Source of the DNA: Hymenochaete sp. R1
Lineage: Eukaryota; Basidiomycota; Agaricomycetes; Hymenochaetales; Hymenochaetaceae
DNA: 64,000 nucleotides
Direction: 5' to 3'
Assembly: GCA_019400425.1 (NCBI GenBank)
Contig: JAFREE010000090.1
Coordinates: 36,210 to 100,209, forward strand
How positions within the stretch are numbered: position 1 is the stretch's first letter; each line of letters opens with the position of its first letter. Both the position numbers and the translations under genes were made by a program. Positions 22,448 through 34,800 of the stretch are shown piece by piece. Under the pieces are notes generated by a model. It was not told the DNA's origin, made no database searches, and was given only the letters and a program-made list of their open reading frames with translations.

Positions 22448-23119
22448 CCCGTCCGAACAGAGAAAAGGGGACAAGTTCATGTGCATGATCGACTAACAAG
22501 CAGCCAGATGACCATTTATTGCGTTTTTTTAGGTTTCCATGATTTTTTTATATTTGGAGGTACCTGTACTGGTGAAAATGAAAGAGTGAGTGGATTGTCA
22601 TCACAGTCAAAAGTTTCAAAGGCCTGAGCTTTGCACGTACAACAAGGACCTACACACATGCGGGCGATCAACTTGCCCTCCATCCTTCTTCATCATCTCC
22701 CAGTCGCAATTGCATGCGATCCGTAGTCAACCTCATGACCTCATCACATTCCCTAGATCTTCTATAATTCCCTATTTCATCCGAATGCCACAATACCACC
22801 ACTACCAACCCACGATCGAATCCGATAACAATTATAGCCCCAGCCCTTTTATCGGTATTTACGTCTCTACTATGACATCTGAAGGGAGGGGCGTTTCAAA
22901 CCGGTTCGGACCGCATCAGACAGCAAATATTGTAAATGAGAAAAACATCACTGACTTTAAAGGCTTGAGCTGCTCCAAATCTCGAGTTCATTCCACTCCC
23001 GACCCATCCCTATCCCTCTCTCACTAATTTCACCCCCTCCTTCGACCTCTCATCATTCCTATCTTCTCATCTTTAAGTCTGAGTTTGAGTCGGAATTTTG
23101 ATAGCTTGAGCACATCGTA
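22448..23119. other. Intergenic, no gene recognised
   Basis: About 0.67 kb between the GH79 promoter and the IML2-like pseudogene. It has open but low-complexity frames (Ser, His, Pro rich) without start or splice context. Confidence 0.5.
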
Positions 23120-24069
23120 CTAAGACACGACACTCAATTCCGTGGTCATAGGATGCCTTGCTCCCGTTTGCTTCTTCGTAGAGTCGTTACCAGTAAGCCG
23201 CGCAGTCTCCTTCGCCTTTGAGTCATCGCGGTCGAGGCTACCATCATCGCTACCCACCTTGCAAAATGCCGACTCATCCATAAAACTCTCATGGGAGGTG
23301 GATAGTAGCGGATCGGACGAAGAGTTGGTCTGGAACTTGATACAGTACTCGATGTCAACGGTGGTCAGGACATAGTATATGAGACGGCAGGTTGCGAACG
23401 TTGTTCCGAAATCGAGAGCAAGTCGTTCAATCGATGAAATGGATATATAAAAACCATAGATGACTAAACATAAACAACGATCAGCAATAGCCAATGAACA
23501 TGAAAAGAAAAAGATGAAACAGCTCTGACGCACCTTTTCGGTAAAAACCTTGACATGAAAGTGCGCTATGCAGGAATCATGGGTCAGGCACACCTAATGT
23601 CAGAGTAAGACGAAGAAGCCCGAGAGAAGATTGGAAAACGTGCTTACTGTATTTCCTGCGACGCTTCTGCGCCACTCCGTTGACGCGCTTAGTGACGGCT
23701 ATGGTAGCAAGAAGGTCCCATCGGCAAATGTTGTCAACGGAATGAAAGTGCGTGAAACAGAGAAAACGTTCATTGTCAAAAGATACAAGAGCTTCGAAGC
23801 TTTAAGAAATGCAGACACTCTCTGCACAAGTAAAGCGTTCAACATCGTCCTACATAAATATTGACGTGACTGAAAACTTTACACACCTTCTCGAACCACT
23901 CTGATGACAAGTTATTTCCGACTTGACCGTGCACGACGCGAGGAAGAGAACCAATGAGTACCAAATATTCTGTGGATCCACCGAAATCCTGTCCTGGATG
24001 TACGGGCTATCACCTACTGGGGTGGTCTTGAGAGATCTGGTCAGCCTCAAGGTTGGGAATCGAGCTCAT
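23120..24069 (-). pseudogene. Decayed inverted copy of the first half of IML2
   Basis: Five blocks match IML2 (10508-13276) in order on the minus strand. After ATG 24069 comes SPYIQDRISVDPQNIWYSLV and FLASCTVKSEITCHQSGSRR against SYMVESEKFCHQSDP. A second-exon remnant ERFTCAESVCIS*SFEALVS matches ERLYFASGYGLIQCVKALMS but has a stop. DLLATIAVTKRVNGVAQKRR matches DLLAAIAHTKHANIVAQRHR. VFTEKV at an exon end matches LFEKV, including the donor site. TTFATCRLIYYVLTTVDIEY, then QTNSSSD, matches TTFTTYRLLYQFLTTIDAEY and QTNSSSG. Intron positions are kept, so it arose by DNA duplication, not retroposition. The C-terminal half is missing and the frames are broken. Confidence 0.8.
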
Positions 24070-24652
24070 GGTAATTAGGGAGGCATGGTAATATCGCCAG
24101 CATTGTTTTAAGGGAAGGATTCGATGTTGTTGTTTGCAACGAAAGATGTCATTTAAAAATGCGGGAAAGTCGACCGTCCGGCGAGTCGTCGTTGGAAGCA
24201 GCCTGACTCGCGTCGCCAAAGTCAATATGCGCGTCCCAGCTTGCCATACCCTGTCTCGGTGTCCACTGGATTGATACGACAACATGGACTCTATCACCCT
24301 ATAGACGACCAATCAGGTCTGAGAGTATAAAGTATCAACGTGATAGCACAACTTGAAGTACAGCGGTAGAAGACATCCAAGAATGCAGAACAAAGCCAAG
24401 GGTTGCAGTCAACTTTGAGTTGTGGAACTTGAAGGAGTCGTCACTGATTCACGTGTTGCGCCCGAGAAGTACGGAGTTTTCTGTTTGGCTCCCTCGTTCG
24501 TCAAAGGGGAGTGTAGTAGTGAGAAGGAGGGGATTTATTGTTATACTGGTATACACATTTGATACAAATACCCGTAAGCCCTTCACCGTGAAGACTGGCA
24601 AGGTCGTTACAGATTCTCGATTCTATTGAAAGTAGATCCTACTAATTTTTGT

Positions 24653-25125
24653 TTACCGGACCTCGATGCATTCTCTAGCCATGAGTCTCCGCACATATAC
24701 ATCGTCGAGTTTCAGATTTCCTGCCATGGGCGAAAATAATCCATTATAACTTTCACCAGAGTCATCCACCCAGAACGCCGTATACACAAGAGACGCCTTC
24801 GAGTTTCGTGAGCTCCGTCCGATATTTGAGAGGTGTCCGTTGTCTAGGATTTTCACGCGCCTCCATACATCGTCGCTCTTCGCAAGAGCCATGTCACCTC
24901 TCTTAGGAAAAGATTAGAATTGGTACATGTAAGTTTTGTAGGAGAACGTACCTTGAACGCGTAAGGCCAAGGTGAATCCATAGATACCGGACCACAAGCA
25001 AAAGAGGTCATGGTCATGACGGGTTGCAATTGGACGTCGCCGAGATCCATGTCATCTTCGAGGGCGGAATATGGTGGGTCGTAACTTGAAGGAAAGCAGG
25101 AGGATGCTGATGAGAATGATGCCAT
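24653..25125 (-). CDS. Small two-exon hypothetical protein, about 140 aa
   Basis: ATG 25125 opens MASFSSASSCFPSSYDPPY, followed by LQPVMTMTSFACGPVSMDSP and WPYAFK. A GTACGT donor near 24952 and a CTAAG acceptor near 24906 join this to RGDMALAKSDDVWRRVKILD and ASLVYTAFWVDDSGESYNG, ending MARECIEVR at TAA 24653-24655. A TATAAA at 25220-25225 lies 95 bp upstream of the ATG. The C-terminal half looks like a small beta-strand-rich fold (alternating hydrophobic residues), perhaps SH3-like, but I do not recognise the family. The good splice sites, TATA box and composition make a real gene likely. Confidence 0.55.
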
Positions 25126-25219
25126 CGTGAATATGCTAGTGATGTTTGATGGGAAAGCGATGACGATGCGAAGGACGAGCAGGTTGGGATGGAGGATCGA
25201 GGGAATGAACAGCGACCAC

Positions 25220-25225
25220 TTTATA
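25220..25225 (-). promoter_or_regulatory. TATA box of the small gene at 24653-25125
   Basis: The minus strand reads CATATAAAGTGG about 95 bp upstream of the ATG at 25125. Confidence 0.4.
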
Positions 25226-25435
25226 TGATCTTTTTAAGATGTGGCTCTGGCTTCCATCAATGCGAACGCGAAAAGAAACAAGGAGCCGAGAGAGATTAAA
25301 AATGCGGCATAGTACACTTAGAGTCGCTCTTAGACCTCATAGACAAACTCGGTGATCTTCGTAGGAACAAAAAAAGATCCCACGTTCACGTATCACTGGT
25401 CTTTGGAAGCTTGTCCTTCTCAAATTCCATTGACA

Positions 25436-26440
25436 TTAATCTATTCGCTACAACGGTTAGCAAATGCCGGAGACGTTCGTAGCATTTAATATGTAGACTT
25501 ACGATCTTCCCCTTGACCCATGTCTCTCCAATGGTTTCAGCCACAGGTCTCATCTCCATTTCCTCAAACACCTCCACGACCTTCGTTGTTCCAAAACCAA
25601 GCTTTTTGAAGAGATCAATACTCGCAGTGTTGCTGAGTCCAATCCGGACCACGAGCCTGTCCACCGTGATTGGCAAAGTTGGTGGGTACTGAGCGGACGA
25701 GGCGTAAGAAAGAAGAAGCTGGAGCGCTTCGGCAGCGAAGCCTTTTCTCCTGCACCGCTTTTCTGAGAATTCGAACGCGATGAATCTGAGTAAATTCTAC
25801 GGACTTGGAGAAACATAAAAGGTTGTACCTGCTATCATTATCTCCGCTTCGACCTCGAAATCCTCGTCGGTGGAAGACCCCTTGAAGAAGAGGTTGACGT
25901 CACCAACCATTTGAGAGGTATCTATGACTCCTCTTCCTCTCCAACCTTCCGGCTTTTCCATGATGATAAAAGTCAATTCTTTGGTGAAGTATGAATATCG
26001 ACACGTAATCAAATTTAGCGCCGCGTACTGTCTTCGTCTTCTTGCCATTTTCCTGGACAAAAGGTTAGACATCATTGCAAAAGAGACAAAGAGACGCAGA
26101 AGAGCCATGGAGCTACTACCAAAGTAAAAATTATGACTCACTCTGCATTTCGTATTCTTCTTCCAAGCTTAGTGCTTCACTCGCAGTTTGCTCTCGTAAT
26201 TCTGGATTCAACATCCATTCATGGTATTTCTTGCTAGTGGATTGCTTGTCAACATGATGTTCCATAAATTTCTGCACCGCACTAAATGAAGTACTGACCT
26301 CAACGTGTTCCCTCCTGGAAATGTGTGAAGCGGGACTCAGATTAGCACACGGACTTGTGGTGAGCTTTACTCACGACGCACCTGTAGGGGACTAGCACGA
26401 TCTTTTCGCCTACAACGGCTATGTTCTCGTTACACTTCAT
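25436..26440 (-). CDS. NAT9: NAT9-type GNAT N-acetyltransferase
   Basis: ATG 26440 opens MKCNENIAVVGEKIVLVPYR, followed after introns by REHVE and KYHEWMLNPELREQTASEAL with SLEEEYEMQ, the diagnostic N-terminus of N-acetyltransferase 9. The GNAT core follows: ELTFIIMEKPEGW, MVGDVNLFFKG, EAEIMIAEKRCRRKGFAAEA (the acetyl-CoA-binding loop R-x-x-G-x-A) and VVRIGLSNTASIDLFKKLGF. In animals NAT9 acetylates substrates at microtubules; the fungal role is not established. The last intron (25448-25502, GTAAGT...TGCTAAC...TAG) gives the short ending KIRID with TAA at 25436-25438. If it is retained the frame runs on to 25386. The start is 247 bp from the divergent transporter gene at 26688. Confidence 0.85.
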
Positions 26441-26687
26441 TTATTCGTTGGAGATGATGTTGGATGAGTGATGGGCAACGTAGAAGAGGAATCTTTTTGT
26501 CGCGTGACCACCAAAGTCTAACCCCATGGGTAAAACACCCTCGGCACACGCAAACACGGGCTCTTTGTCCTGCACCTGGGCCTGTCAGTCATAGGGACAA
26601 CTAGTACTGTCCTGTATTTCGCTCCAACATTCTCATATCCTTTTTGGGCCATGTTCTCCTTCATTCTTCCATCGACAACAAGAGGCC

Positions 26688-29600
26688 ATGCCGGTATCGG
26701 ATCCGTACAAAAAGAGCCCAACAGAGACGCCATCGTCAAGGAGCAGCGTTGTAGAGCTTGGGTTGGAGTCGAGGGAAAGCATAGATGAAGGTATTCAGAG
26801 GAAGAGGCAGGGCGTGGACCGACAACTGCGGCTTGATATGCCGAAGCCAGTCGTCCACGAAGCTACAGTGTTGAAATTCGAAGAGCCAAATGATGCGAAT
26901 GAACGAAAGGACAAACTCCATCAACGAGACTTCCACGTTATCGGCGACACAGAAAAAGAGGCGGGGACCGCAGACGACGAGGAGAAGACAAACACGAAAA
27001 GATCGCAATCGTGGCTTCCCCAGACGAATTGGATCATAACCAATTTCACGAAGAACAACCTCCGACCTGTCATTCGTTGCGCCATCTCGGCGTGGGTTTG
27101 CTTGCTCTTGGTCTTAGTGCGAAAGTGTCAAAGATTTCTGGGCACGGTACGTGATTTTTTTTCACACTATACAACGCTATGGATGACCATTGATTGACGT
27201 TTCGTTGTAAAGTCAAGTTTCATCATTCTCGTCGGTCAGTGGAATCTTTGTTACAATTGCAGTTAAGAATCGCTGAACTGAGCTAAAAATAGCCTCTTTT
27301 CTATCCCCACCTTCGGACTCTTTCATCGCTGTAGTTGAACGGGAATGTGTCATTCAAATTTTGGTTGCCGGATCATACGCGTAAGTAGACACATTGAATT
27401 ATCGCATCTCAGGGAACGTGCTAACAAGTAGAAGGTGGAGTTGTTTAGGAGTCTTTGCAGCTAGTTTAGCTCGTCAGAGCGCAAGTGCTGATATAAATAG
27501 AGATGAGCTTCTTGGCGGTCGCTATATTGAGACGGTGGTAAGAACTTCCAGACGTCAGAGGAAACTTTATTGATGTGCAAAAAGCCTAGCGTAATATGCG
27601 CTTTGTTTCTCTGTTTCGGTACTGCCATACTACTCTATTTAAGAGCACGCATGGGCCAAGGGAAACCAGTAATTGCAGCGATGATTCTAAGCTGCACAAC
27701 AATGGGTGAGCTCGCTCGCAAACCTCCAAGAGTATCTCATATATTTCTATCTATCAGATTCCGCGTTACTTGCTGCGCCGTTATATCCATACCCAAATTA
27801 TACCGTAAGTTTTATATTCCAATCCGGAAGCCAGTTATGATCCTTATACTTCTTAGACCGGCAAAGCATTCGTTGTTCCTATTGCAATCCATTCCCTCAT
27901 TGCCATAGTCTGCTCCCTCCTCATATTCCCCCAATCTGTGCATGCACAATTTCGCAATCGTTTCCAGGCCGTACTTACGCCTCTTGCTCATGCTATGCGC
28001 GAGCAATCTGCGATATTGCAAACGTCCGTCTGCTCCTCAAGTCAAGAGTTTCAGCACGGTGTCCAGGTCTACAACACTCGTATTCAAGCTGCAGAAGCAG
28101 CACTCGGTCCATTGGCTGTCGCAAATAGACTCATGAAGAAAGATATGTCGTATAGTCGATTCCGCGCAGGAGACTTCAAACGTATGCACGAGTTAACAAC
28201 CAGACTTACCGTGCGCGCGAACGGGATGGCATTTTACTTCAAAATCATGGATCCTTCGAGGCATCGCTTCACCGGGAACATCTCGGGTTCTTGTACGCCC
28301 ACGTTCACATTCACGCCCACACCTTCCCGCCCGTCGTCCAAACCGGCGTCGCGTGCTTGCTCGCCGCCAAGTACCCCTAAGTCAGACTATCCGAGGTCGT
28401 CCCAAATGGGTTCGAAGACTCAGGGGGATCTAACGGTACCTCGTCGTCGAAGAGTGTACAACGGTCTGTATCACTACTTTCAATCACATCATAATCTACC
28501 GGGTCTCTTAGGCAACTCTCATTCGCTCTTTCGGGACATTCGTGTGCGCGGTCATGACTCGGAGCATGCTGTAGGGGTGTTCGAGTCGCAGGCGTATCTC
28601 AACCTTGAGTCAAGGTTTGAGCATGCTAATGCAGATGTCTTATTGGATAATATGATGTCTCTACTGGGCTCGAGTACGAATGCACTACTTGTCAGATGTT
28701 CAGATACTTTGGATCATGCGACGAAATGGTTACAGAGGGTCAACGATGATAGGCTATGGAAGAGGGTCATTAAACGCCGGCAGATACGGAAGTGGCAGGA
28801 CGTAGTCGAAGAGAATGAAGGGATTAGGGACTCTTTAAAGAAATGCTTAGAAGAGTTTCGTAGTGTCCGAAGGTTAGTGAACTATACAAATTACTATGCC
28901 GCAGCGCTAAATGTCCACCGCCAGGCATCAAGTTCTAGACTTATACCGCTTAGCTGTCGAGGGCAGGCATTCCATGACTCCCGGTGTCGGAGATCCCCCA
29001 CCTCACCGATATCTCTTTCAATGCTATCTTTTTCAGTACCACCTTATTCATTTTGCTGAGGATCTAATCGCTTTTGTGTGCTACCAATATTATTACCTCC
29101 TATAAAGTGGGCTGACATTGGTGCCCTAGATCGATGAAGTCATCCATCTAGAGAAGACACGTCGCCAGAGCCGATTATGGCTTCCAACTCATCCTCTGCG
29201 GAAGTTATTTTTGTGGAGCAAATTGGATCCTTCGGACATCAATACGAACCCAGAAGACGACGAAGATCCTGGTAAGTCATGTTTGTTCACTCCGTCGAAT
29301 GTCTTTTTTAGATTCTTTGCAGATTTCGTTGCCGGATTAGACAAGAGTGCCGAGGTGGCTTTGGGTCACGTTTCCGCACGCGATCCAGATGCGCTGCCTC
29401 CGAGAAACGCCTTCGGGCTGATAAGACGCTCAATCTATCGATCTATTTTATCCCTGGGGCACGGAAACAGCGTGTTTGCCCTGAAGGCAGGGGTTATGGC
29501 AGGTGAAACGTTTGACAATATCTGACCAAACTCACGCGCTGAAGGACTGCCGTAGCCCTTTTGACCTTGCCATCGTTCTACTCAAAAACTGCCGGCATTG

Positions 29601-31263
29601 CTCTGCGTATGTTAATTACCATTTCGTTTGCTATGATTGGTCCTCACCTCAAAATTTAACAGAAAATAGATTTGTGTGGGCTGTGTAAGCGCTATATTCC
29701 TTTGAAAAGCTCTTCCGATCTGACTTCGTAGGTAGTGTCCTTTCTCAGACGACACTGAGCAGGTTTCGTGGCGATACAGTATTTGGCCTGACTTCTCGAA
29801 TACTAAGTACATTCTTTGGTGGTTTGGTAGGAACAATTATGTGGTATGTTTCACGTCTCATCGTCGTTACAACATTCATTAAACAGCTGCTGTAGGTATA
29901 TGTCAGCAGGGACGGGCACCGGAAATCCGTATGCATTGGGTGCCATCGCGGCCATTTGCTATCCTGTTTTCTTCTTCTTCAGGATTTATTACCCGGGTCC
30001 TCCAATCAATGTTGTATTTTTCTTCTTGACATCGCAGTTGGTGGTCGGATATTCATGGCAGGCGACCCATCTTCCTGCTATTGCGGGTGCCGGTTAGTCC
30101 GCCACTTCATTTTGATGTGCTCCCTATCTTTGCTAATCTTCCTTAGGTTTCGGCATTCAGGTGGCATGGGTACGAACCGATTGCATCCCGTGATACTACG
30201 AAGCTGAAATTGTATCGCAGAAACGATTCGTCATGGTCGCGATCGGGGTAACGGTGGCATTGTGCGTCAATTTAGTCCACTTCCATTTGATTAACAAATC
30301 ATAATTTGAAAATATCTCACGTACGGAGCAGCTTCTTTTCTTTGCTTCCGCCTTCTACAACGCTTCGACGGTATATCCGTACAACCTACGCTACGACCAC
30401 GAGTCAGATTGGGCAATTGTACTGCGATATTTTGTCTCTTGCGACAGTTCGGGACGATGTCAAAACAGAGGAAATCGTCCAAAATCTAGTCGCAGTTCGG
30501 ATGAAGCTAAATCGGACACGACTTCTGAGGAGAAACGTAACTTATGAAGTACGCGTCAGGGATGCAGGCTCTAGACTGTCTCTTACCATCTTTATTCTCC
30601 TTCAGATATCTCTGGACGGACCATGGCCTTCAGATAGATACAAGCGCGTTTTGGATATACAAATGTGAGGCGCTTTGCATCGGTCTGTTTGCGGGCTCGG
30701 GTTGATATCCAGCGCAGGGAGATTGCATATTTGTTATCGCATCTGAGATCTGTTGAGGAGCATTTGGACGCGAAGTGGGCCCGAGCGTTTCTTCGCAGGA
30801 CGCGCTTCATGGAAGCCGAGTTCCAAGGTGATATACTGTCCGTCATCTGTAAGTCTTACCTTTCATGTGGCGGAATATTGAGTATGACCCCCGTCTTAGG
30901 TATGATTTCTGTCGCGTTGCGTACTGGCGTGCCGTTGCCACAAATCACGCCCTGTCCGTTGCTTGACCGATTTGTCGAGCACTCTGACAGTTCTGATGAT
31001 TACGGACTTCCTCAATCTCTCACCATCGAGACGCTCGAAGACGAACAATATCTGTACGCTTTCCTTAATGCGACCATTGACAAGCAACTGATGTAACACA
31101 TCTGGACAGTTACTTTAGTGTTGGCGTTGCCACTGCGTTTGGCATTGTCACTCGCCTTGACAGACTGATGCTGGCGACGAAAGAGCTAGTCGGCGAACAG
31201 TTCCATATCAATGGAGTCATTGACCTGACACGGAAGAAGGCATTTGACAAGATGAACCTCTAA
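26688..31263 (+). CDS. ArAE_2_N-type multi-pass membrane transporter (Brefeldin A sensitivity-related family)
   Basis: A large gene of ten or more exons encoding over 1,000 residues, from ATG 26688 to TAA 31261-31263. A charged N-terminal tail is followed by QTNWIITNFTKNNLRPVIRC and a helix AISAWVCLLLVLV, then a series of hydrophobic segments (FIILVASFLSPPSDSFIAVV; VICALFLCFGTAILLYLRAR), matching the six-helix N-terminal domain PF10337. A long cytoplasmic middle contains helices and a Thr/Pro/Ser-rich insert near 28280-28400. A second membrane block follows at 29500-30300 and then the C-terminal cytoplasmic domain (PF10334 region). Related yeast proteins sit in internal membranes and may move aromatic acids or similar anions; the substrate is unknown. 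Confidence 0.85.
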
Positions 31264-31889
31264 TAGTCGATTTACTTCTAATATTCTCATTCATCAAACA
31301 AAAAGTAGTCTACATATTCATAAGCATACTATTCCTTGTTAGTTCTATTCATCACTTTTATACCCATCAGGGCCTACAAATAACTGTACATGTATTTCTT
31401 TAATTAGCTTACATTTTGGGTCTTACAAAAACGACGACAAAAATGTTATTAACCTGACAATTTTTCCATTATTCCGTGAGCAGACTTACGAACTCCTAAC
31501 TGACATACAGTACAGTGTATGATTTAAACATACAATAATTGCTGAATATAAAAAAAAAATCAAAACGAAACTAATGCAGACAAGGTGATGACACAGACCA
31601 GACTGAGAGACGTAGGGTAACAGAAGTCGAAAGCGATAAATTGGGAATAAGGCAACAAAGCAATCCGAGTAGCAACACACATGTCCAAAATTATATGAAC
31701 CAAAACAAGTAGGTGAAAGATATGAATCGCAAAGATGTAAGGCTGTGGACTGATAGTTGACGCGCAAAGGTTAGTCACAAATCTCAGCTTATAGGAACAG
31801 TTACGCGCGTCGCGATCCCAGGTAGGATGATATTTCCGTTCGCAGATCACATAGCCAAAGGTAACAGCCGTTGAGAGCTGCTCATGAGT
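31264..31889. other. Convergent intergenic region, AT-rich
   Basis: Shared 3' flank of the transporter gene (plus) and the HMG-box gene (minus). It is AT-rich with oligo-A/T runs, consistent with two 3' untranslated regions. No further gene is supported. Confidence 0.6.
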
Positions 31890-34800
31890 TCATCTCCCCT
31901 CGCCCATCCTCTCGGGCCAATAGGCCGCGCTTCCTGCACCGTTGGTATGAGATACAGCGCTCAGAGGACTGACAGCACTTAGCGGGCTCACATCGCGGGG
32001 GCTTCCTGTACCTTGCCCCTGTCCATGCCCAGCCTGTCCTCCGAAGGGCGATATCGATAACGGGTGCAACAGATTCGCAGCCGCACGAGGACCGTGACTC
32101 GGAGGAGGGGGTGGAGGGAACATGTTTCCTGAATTGCTTGTCCCACCAGCTGCACCTGCACCTGCACCTGTATGCGCGGCAGGACTGACTGGTGAGAGCG
32201 GATAGGAGGAGCCTTGCTGTTGGTGTGAGTGCGGGTGACCATGAGACGTGCCCTCATACATGTCGAGTTCTCCCGCTGAGCTTCGCGCGAAGGACGGACT
32301 TGAACCGGAAGAGGGGCTTCGCCCGTGAGATTGGCCTGGGCGATAGGCGTCCGTCAACGTGGGAAACATCCCGCCGCCACCACCTCCAGCGGTCCCGCCC
32401 CCGCCCGGAGAGGCGCTTGAGGCGCTTGCGTTCGAGGGCGTAGCGGAGTATGCTCGTTCTCGACCTCCAGTTGATCTCATGGTCGGAAAGCTGTCTTTCG
32501 GATCGCCACCTTGACCTTGGCCGTTTTGCGTCATGTGTCTGGTAGATGTAAGGGAGCTGACTGAGCCATAGGGACGCTGGCGGGGAGGTGGCAGATTTTG
32601 AGTGCTCAGACCGGGCCAAGAGGAGCCAGTCCCTCCAGTGACCGAGTCTCTTCCACCACTTCCCCATCCGGAATGCGACGGAACCTCCGGTGAGTGTGGG
32701 TACCCCGGGTGTTGATGCTGATATTCTGAAAAGAATCTCGCAGCAGCTGGCGCACCTGCACCCTCCTGGCCGCTCCCAAACTCGTATCCTCCAAATCCTG
32801 CACTACTACCAGTCGCTGGAGTGACAGGGGAATACGCTGAAGAACTGGAATTATATCGGCCGTGACCGTGATGAGTGTCGTACGGAGACATGGGTGACAA
32901 CGGCGAGATCCCTTGCTGATTCTGTAAAGAGCCTCCGCCCGTACTCTGGTCTGAGCCAGAACTTGCGGTCGCAGTCATGGGAGTGAACGTTGCACGCGTG
33001 CCGTAAGCTGACGGCGGAGCAAGGCCTGCTCCATATGGATGGTGCGGTCCTAGACCACCGAGGCCTGATAGCGTCAAACTAGGATGAGAGGGTGCGCCTG
33101 ACCCAGGAGGGTGAACAACGACGTGAGCACTGTCGTCGTACTGTAAGTGTCCGATTGGAGGGGCATGGTGCGAGAGCGGGCTTATGGGCGATTCCGGGCT
33201 TCCGGCAATCCTATCGATACCTTGATCAGAGCTGTATCCCGTTTCCTGATGCTCCCCGTGGTGGATGTTCCCAGCTCCTACGGAAGGGTTGCGTCCTGCT
33301 ATTGTTCCGTCTTGCTTGCGCTTTCGCCTCGAGTTGTTAGGACGGCGACGGTAAACATAGTCCGGGTACTTGGAGTTGAAGTTGTCCTTCAGCTTCTTGG
33401 CCTGATCCAAGTAAAATTGTTTGTCGCCCTGAAAGAAAGAAAGTATATATAAGTACTAGTCGATCGAGACCTTCTGTGGCTAGAAGACTCAAAATCAATG
33501 AACATTTTGATGGACCGAATAGAATTTAGTAATGGCTTTGGTTGAATGATTTTAGTAAAGTAAAGTAAATGTCGAGCCGTCGAAGGTAAATCATCTCTAT
33601 TGCATTGAACGCATTCATGAACTGGTGGCAGGGTTGAATGTGATGAATTGAAGAAAAGGGGAAGTTTCATACGCGAAGCCGTGAAAATCGGAATGCATGG
33701 AAGGTCGAGAAACCGGAAAACAAGAGCAACGACACACGCGCGCGACGAAAAAAAAAATGTCGAAGAGCCAACACTCACTATGGTCATCCCATTCCATTCT
33801 TTACTCAGGATTTTGCTTATCTCCCCTGTTCTCATCATCTGATTTGCGGCGCTCACTTGTGGCCGGCGTCGTCGCGCAAATATCATGAACGCGTTCATCG
33901 GTCGTTTCGGAGTCCCATCTGCGTTGAGTGTCTGCGAGGTCAGTGCTTGGTGAGCATCTCCGATGGGTGAGGCTGTCACGGCGCGTTCACGTCCAGTAGC
34001 AGAAGCAGTAGCAGGGGAGGTTGGCGCGGGTGCCGGAGTGAGGGAGGAAGACGCGTTATCCGATTTAGTGTCATCGTCGTGATCGTGATCCGTGTCAGTG
34101 GGCCGTGGTTTGGGCGTATTAGGCGGTGAAGGGGAAACCATTCAGATGAAGGCGCGGCAGATACAGATGGATGAATGGAAATGAAAGGAGAAGGGGTGGG
34201 AGGTCGCGAACGGGGTAAGGGTGAAGGGGGTACAGATAATAGTAAATAGAAATATGACGCGCGCGTGTGCAGGTTAGCACGAATAAAGGAAGAAGAAGGT
34301 TTGGAAGAAGTGCGAGCCAATTGATGAGGAGTAAGGTCAGGAGGGGTCGAAACGAGGTGTGGTTCGCCCGTGGTATTTTCAGAATCAGATCCGCGTCACC
34401 GGCCAGACGGTTCCGTTCACGGGTCAGCGTGATCCCGAGTAGATGCAGGAGAGAGTAGGGAGGAAACGGAAGTGATTTCGCGCCCGTAGGTTGAGATTGG
34501 GGCGGTTGTTTGTTTGTTTTGCGGTTCAGCAGATCGATGGACGCATTTTACAGGTGTTCCAGTAGTGGGGAGGTTCCCGCATGTAAAAAGAACGAAGATA
34601 GGTCAGTTCGAGAGCCAAGACCAATTGAAAATAAACATGGGGAAAAGAATTAATTGACGTGAAAGCCCGGTAGAAAATCGGACGGTTTCTTGGATAGAAT
34701 ACGTCGCGCGGGAGTGGGGAAATAAACTTCAGGTCCAGTAAACAAATACGGACGTAGTTTATCGGAAAGCAGACGTCAGGTCCAGAAGGGCCTATGTTAT

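Noticed and set aside
23120..23593. Independent membrane-protein gene
   Set aside because: The apparent hydrophobic stretch is intron sequence; the flanking parts align with IML2 exons.
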